Shown piece by piece: positions 36,205-36,670 of a DNA stretch of 36,670 nucleotides. The notes under the pieces are model-generated. The model worked only from the letters and a program-made list of their open reading frames with translations, was not told the DNA's origin and ran no database searches. The translations under genes were made by a program, and so were the position numbers. Positions within the stretch are counted from its first letter, which is position 1. Every line of letters begins with the position of its first letter. Origin of the DNA: Methylophaga sp. (GTDB lineage: Bacteria; Pseudomonadota; Gammaproteobacteria; Nitrosococcales; Methylophagaceae); assembly GCF_030651745.1 (NCBI RefSeq), contig NZ_JAUSCC010000020.1:1-36670 (forward strand). Direction: 5' to 3'.

Positions 36205-36248
36205 AACGCCTTGGCGTTCAGGATTTTCCTGAATGGGTGTCAGGAAAA
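36205..36248. promoter_or_regulatory. Palindrome cluster upstream of pqqA
   Basis: Three symmetrical elements lie in a row about 100-140 nt before pqqA: AACGCC-TT-GGCGTT (36205-36218), TCAGGA-TTT-TCCTGA (36218-36232) and TTTTCCTGA-7 nt-TCAGGAAAA (36224-36248). The last two share an arm. They could be operator sites for a regulator of pqq or a structured leader; no clear sigma70 core could be placed between here and the ATG. Confidence 0.4.
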
Positions 36249-36288
36249 ATAGCCTGATTTTTTGCTATGAGATTGTTTAAATCCCATC

Positions 36289-36321
36289 GAAAAAAAAACC
36301 CGACATCAATGATGTCGGGTT
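36289..36321 (-). terminator. Rho-independent terminator of the xoxF-like gene
   Basis: The stem AACCCGACATC / GATGTCGGGTT with a 3-nt loop (36297-36321) is followed on the minus strand by a run of nine T. It lies about 50 nt past the methanol dehydrogenase stop and isolates that gene from the pqq operon. Confidence 0.92.
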
Positions 36322-36373
36322 CTTAGTTTTAACTAATGTGTCTACTTATTCACTGTAGACTTTATTAGGGGTC

Positions 36374-36670
36374 TTACAAGCTAAATACGCTCAGAATACC
36401 ACCCAGGTTAGTCCAGCTAGACAGTGCTTTGTAAGCACCAACTGCGCCCAGACCGTCTGAATCATTTTCCAAACTTGGGATAGCCATACCGATACCAGCC
36501 CAACCACCTACACCAGACAGTACTGAAACATACTGTTTGTTGTTGTGTTTGTAGGTATTAACGTTACCGATAATGCCTGATGCTGTTTTGAATCTCCACA
36601 GTTCACGACCTGATTGGGCATCAACTGCTTTCAGGTAACCTTCCAGCGTACCGTAGAACACAACATCAGA
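36374..36670 (-). CDS. xoxF: PQQ-dependent methanol dehydrogenase, XoxF type, C-terminus only (cut by window edge)
   Basis: The last 98 residues of a beta-propeller quinoprotein are inside the window, open at the right edge. The sequence [20 protein letters not shown], then [16 protein letters not shown] and the ending [10 protein letters not shown], is that of methanol dehydrogenase large subunits. The [12 protein letters not shown] wording and the short end right after VFSL fit XoxF, the lanthanide-dependent form, better than MxaF, which has a longer tail. The lanthanide-coordinating aspartate lies outside the window, so the XoxF call is not proven. The enzyme oxidises methanol in the periplasm using PQQ made by the adjacent operon. 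Confidence 0.78.
   Translation of the reverse strand, partial: SDVVFYGTLEGYLKAVDAQSGRELWRFKTASGIIGNVNTYKHNNKQYVSVLSGVGGWAGIGMAIPSLENDSDGLGAVGAYKALSSWTNLGGILSVFSL

Overview
The window looks like the chromosome of a methylotrophic gammaproteobacterium, most likely Methylophaga or a close relative (inference from gene content; no rRNA is present). It carries a complete pqqABCDE operon, the 3' end of a PQQ methanol dehydrogenase that reads as XoxF type, a molybdenum formate dehydrogenase locus, a MoxY/MxaY-like two-component system and housekeeping genes of gammaproteobacterial type. I see no phage, transposase, CRISPR array, tRNA or rRNA. Most genes lie on the minus strand; the plus-strand genes are a small membrane/haem protein pair (10.7-11.5 kb) and hemL-sbcB-radical SAM-DUF1289 (23.1-27.7 kb).

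Layout, left to right. 1-6.3 kb: formate dehydrogenase. A maturation set (DUF3305, DUF3306, multi-cluster ferredoxin, TorD-like chaperone) lies upstream of the structural set (small Tat protein, catalytic subunit, start of the Fe-S subunit), which has its own good sigma70-like promoter. 6.4-10.5 kb: parE-parC (topoisomerase IV). 10.7-11.5 kb: DUF2892 membrane protein and DUF3365 haem protein. 11.5-15.1 kb: winged-helix protein and a probable ovothiol pair, OvoA (three domains) and an OvoB-like PLP lyase. 15.2-20.7 kb: one tightly overlapping operon DUF3450-ExbB-ExbB2-ExbD-TonB-TPR-class II aldolase, a TonB2/TtpC-type energising system with an unexpected aldolase-fold enzyme at its end. 20.8-23.0 kb: LuxR-type response regulator and histidine kinase, followed by a possible 32-codon ORF and a strong terminator. 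23.1-27.7 kb: hemL, sbcB, B12-binding radical SAM and DUF1289. 27.7-30.6 kb: isochorismatase-like hydrolase, TolC, rhodanese, PIMT-like methyltransferase. 30.7-36.7 kb: ABC-2 exporter pair, a mobile-element-like structured repeat, pqqE/D/C/B, the 23-codon pqqA, a terminator and the xoxF 3' end.

How it may fit together: methanol is oxidised in the periplasm by the PQQ enzyme at the right edge, whose cofactor is made by pqqABCDE; formate at the end of the pathway is oxidised by the formate dehydrogenase at the left edge. The kinase/regulator pair resembles MoxYX/MxaYB regulators of methanol dehydrogenase genes, and the TonB system could power uptake of metals, including the lanthanide XoxF needs. 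The last two links are inferences. I did not find an unmistakably new system. The best candidates for a second look are the aldolase fused by overlap to the TonB operon next to ovoAB, the structured DNA between pqqE and the exporter, the small ORF/terminator downstream of the response regulator, and a 23-nt motif shared by the promoter regions of the formate dehydrogenase and kinase operons.
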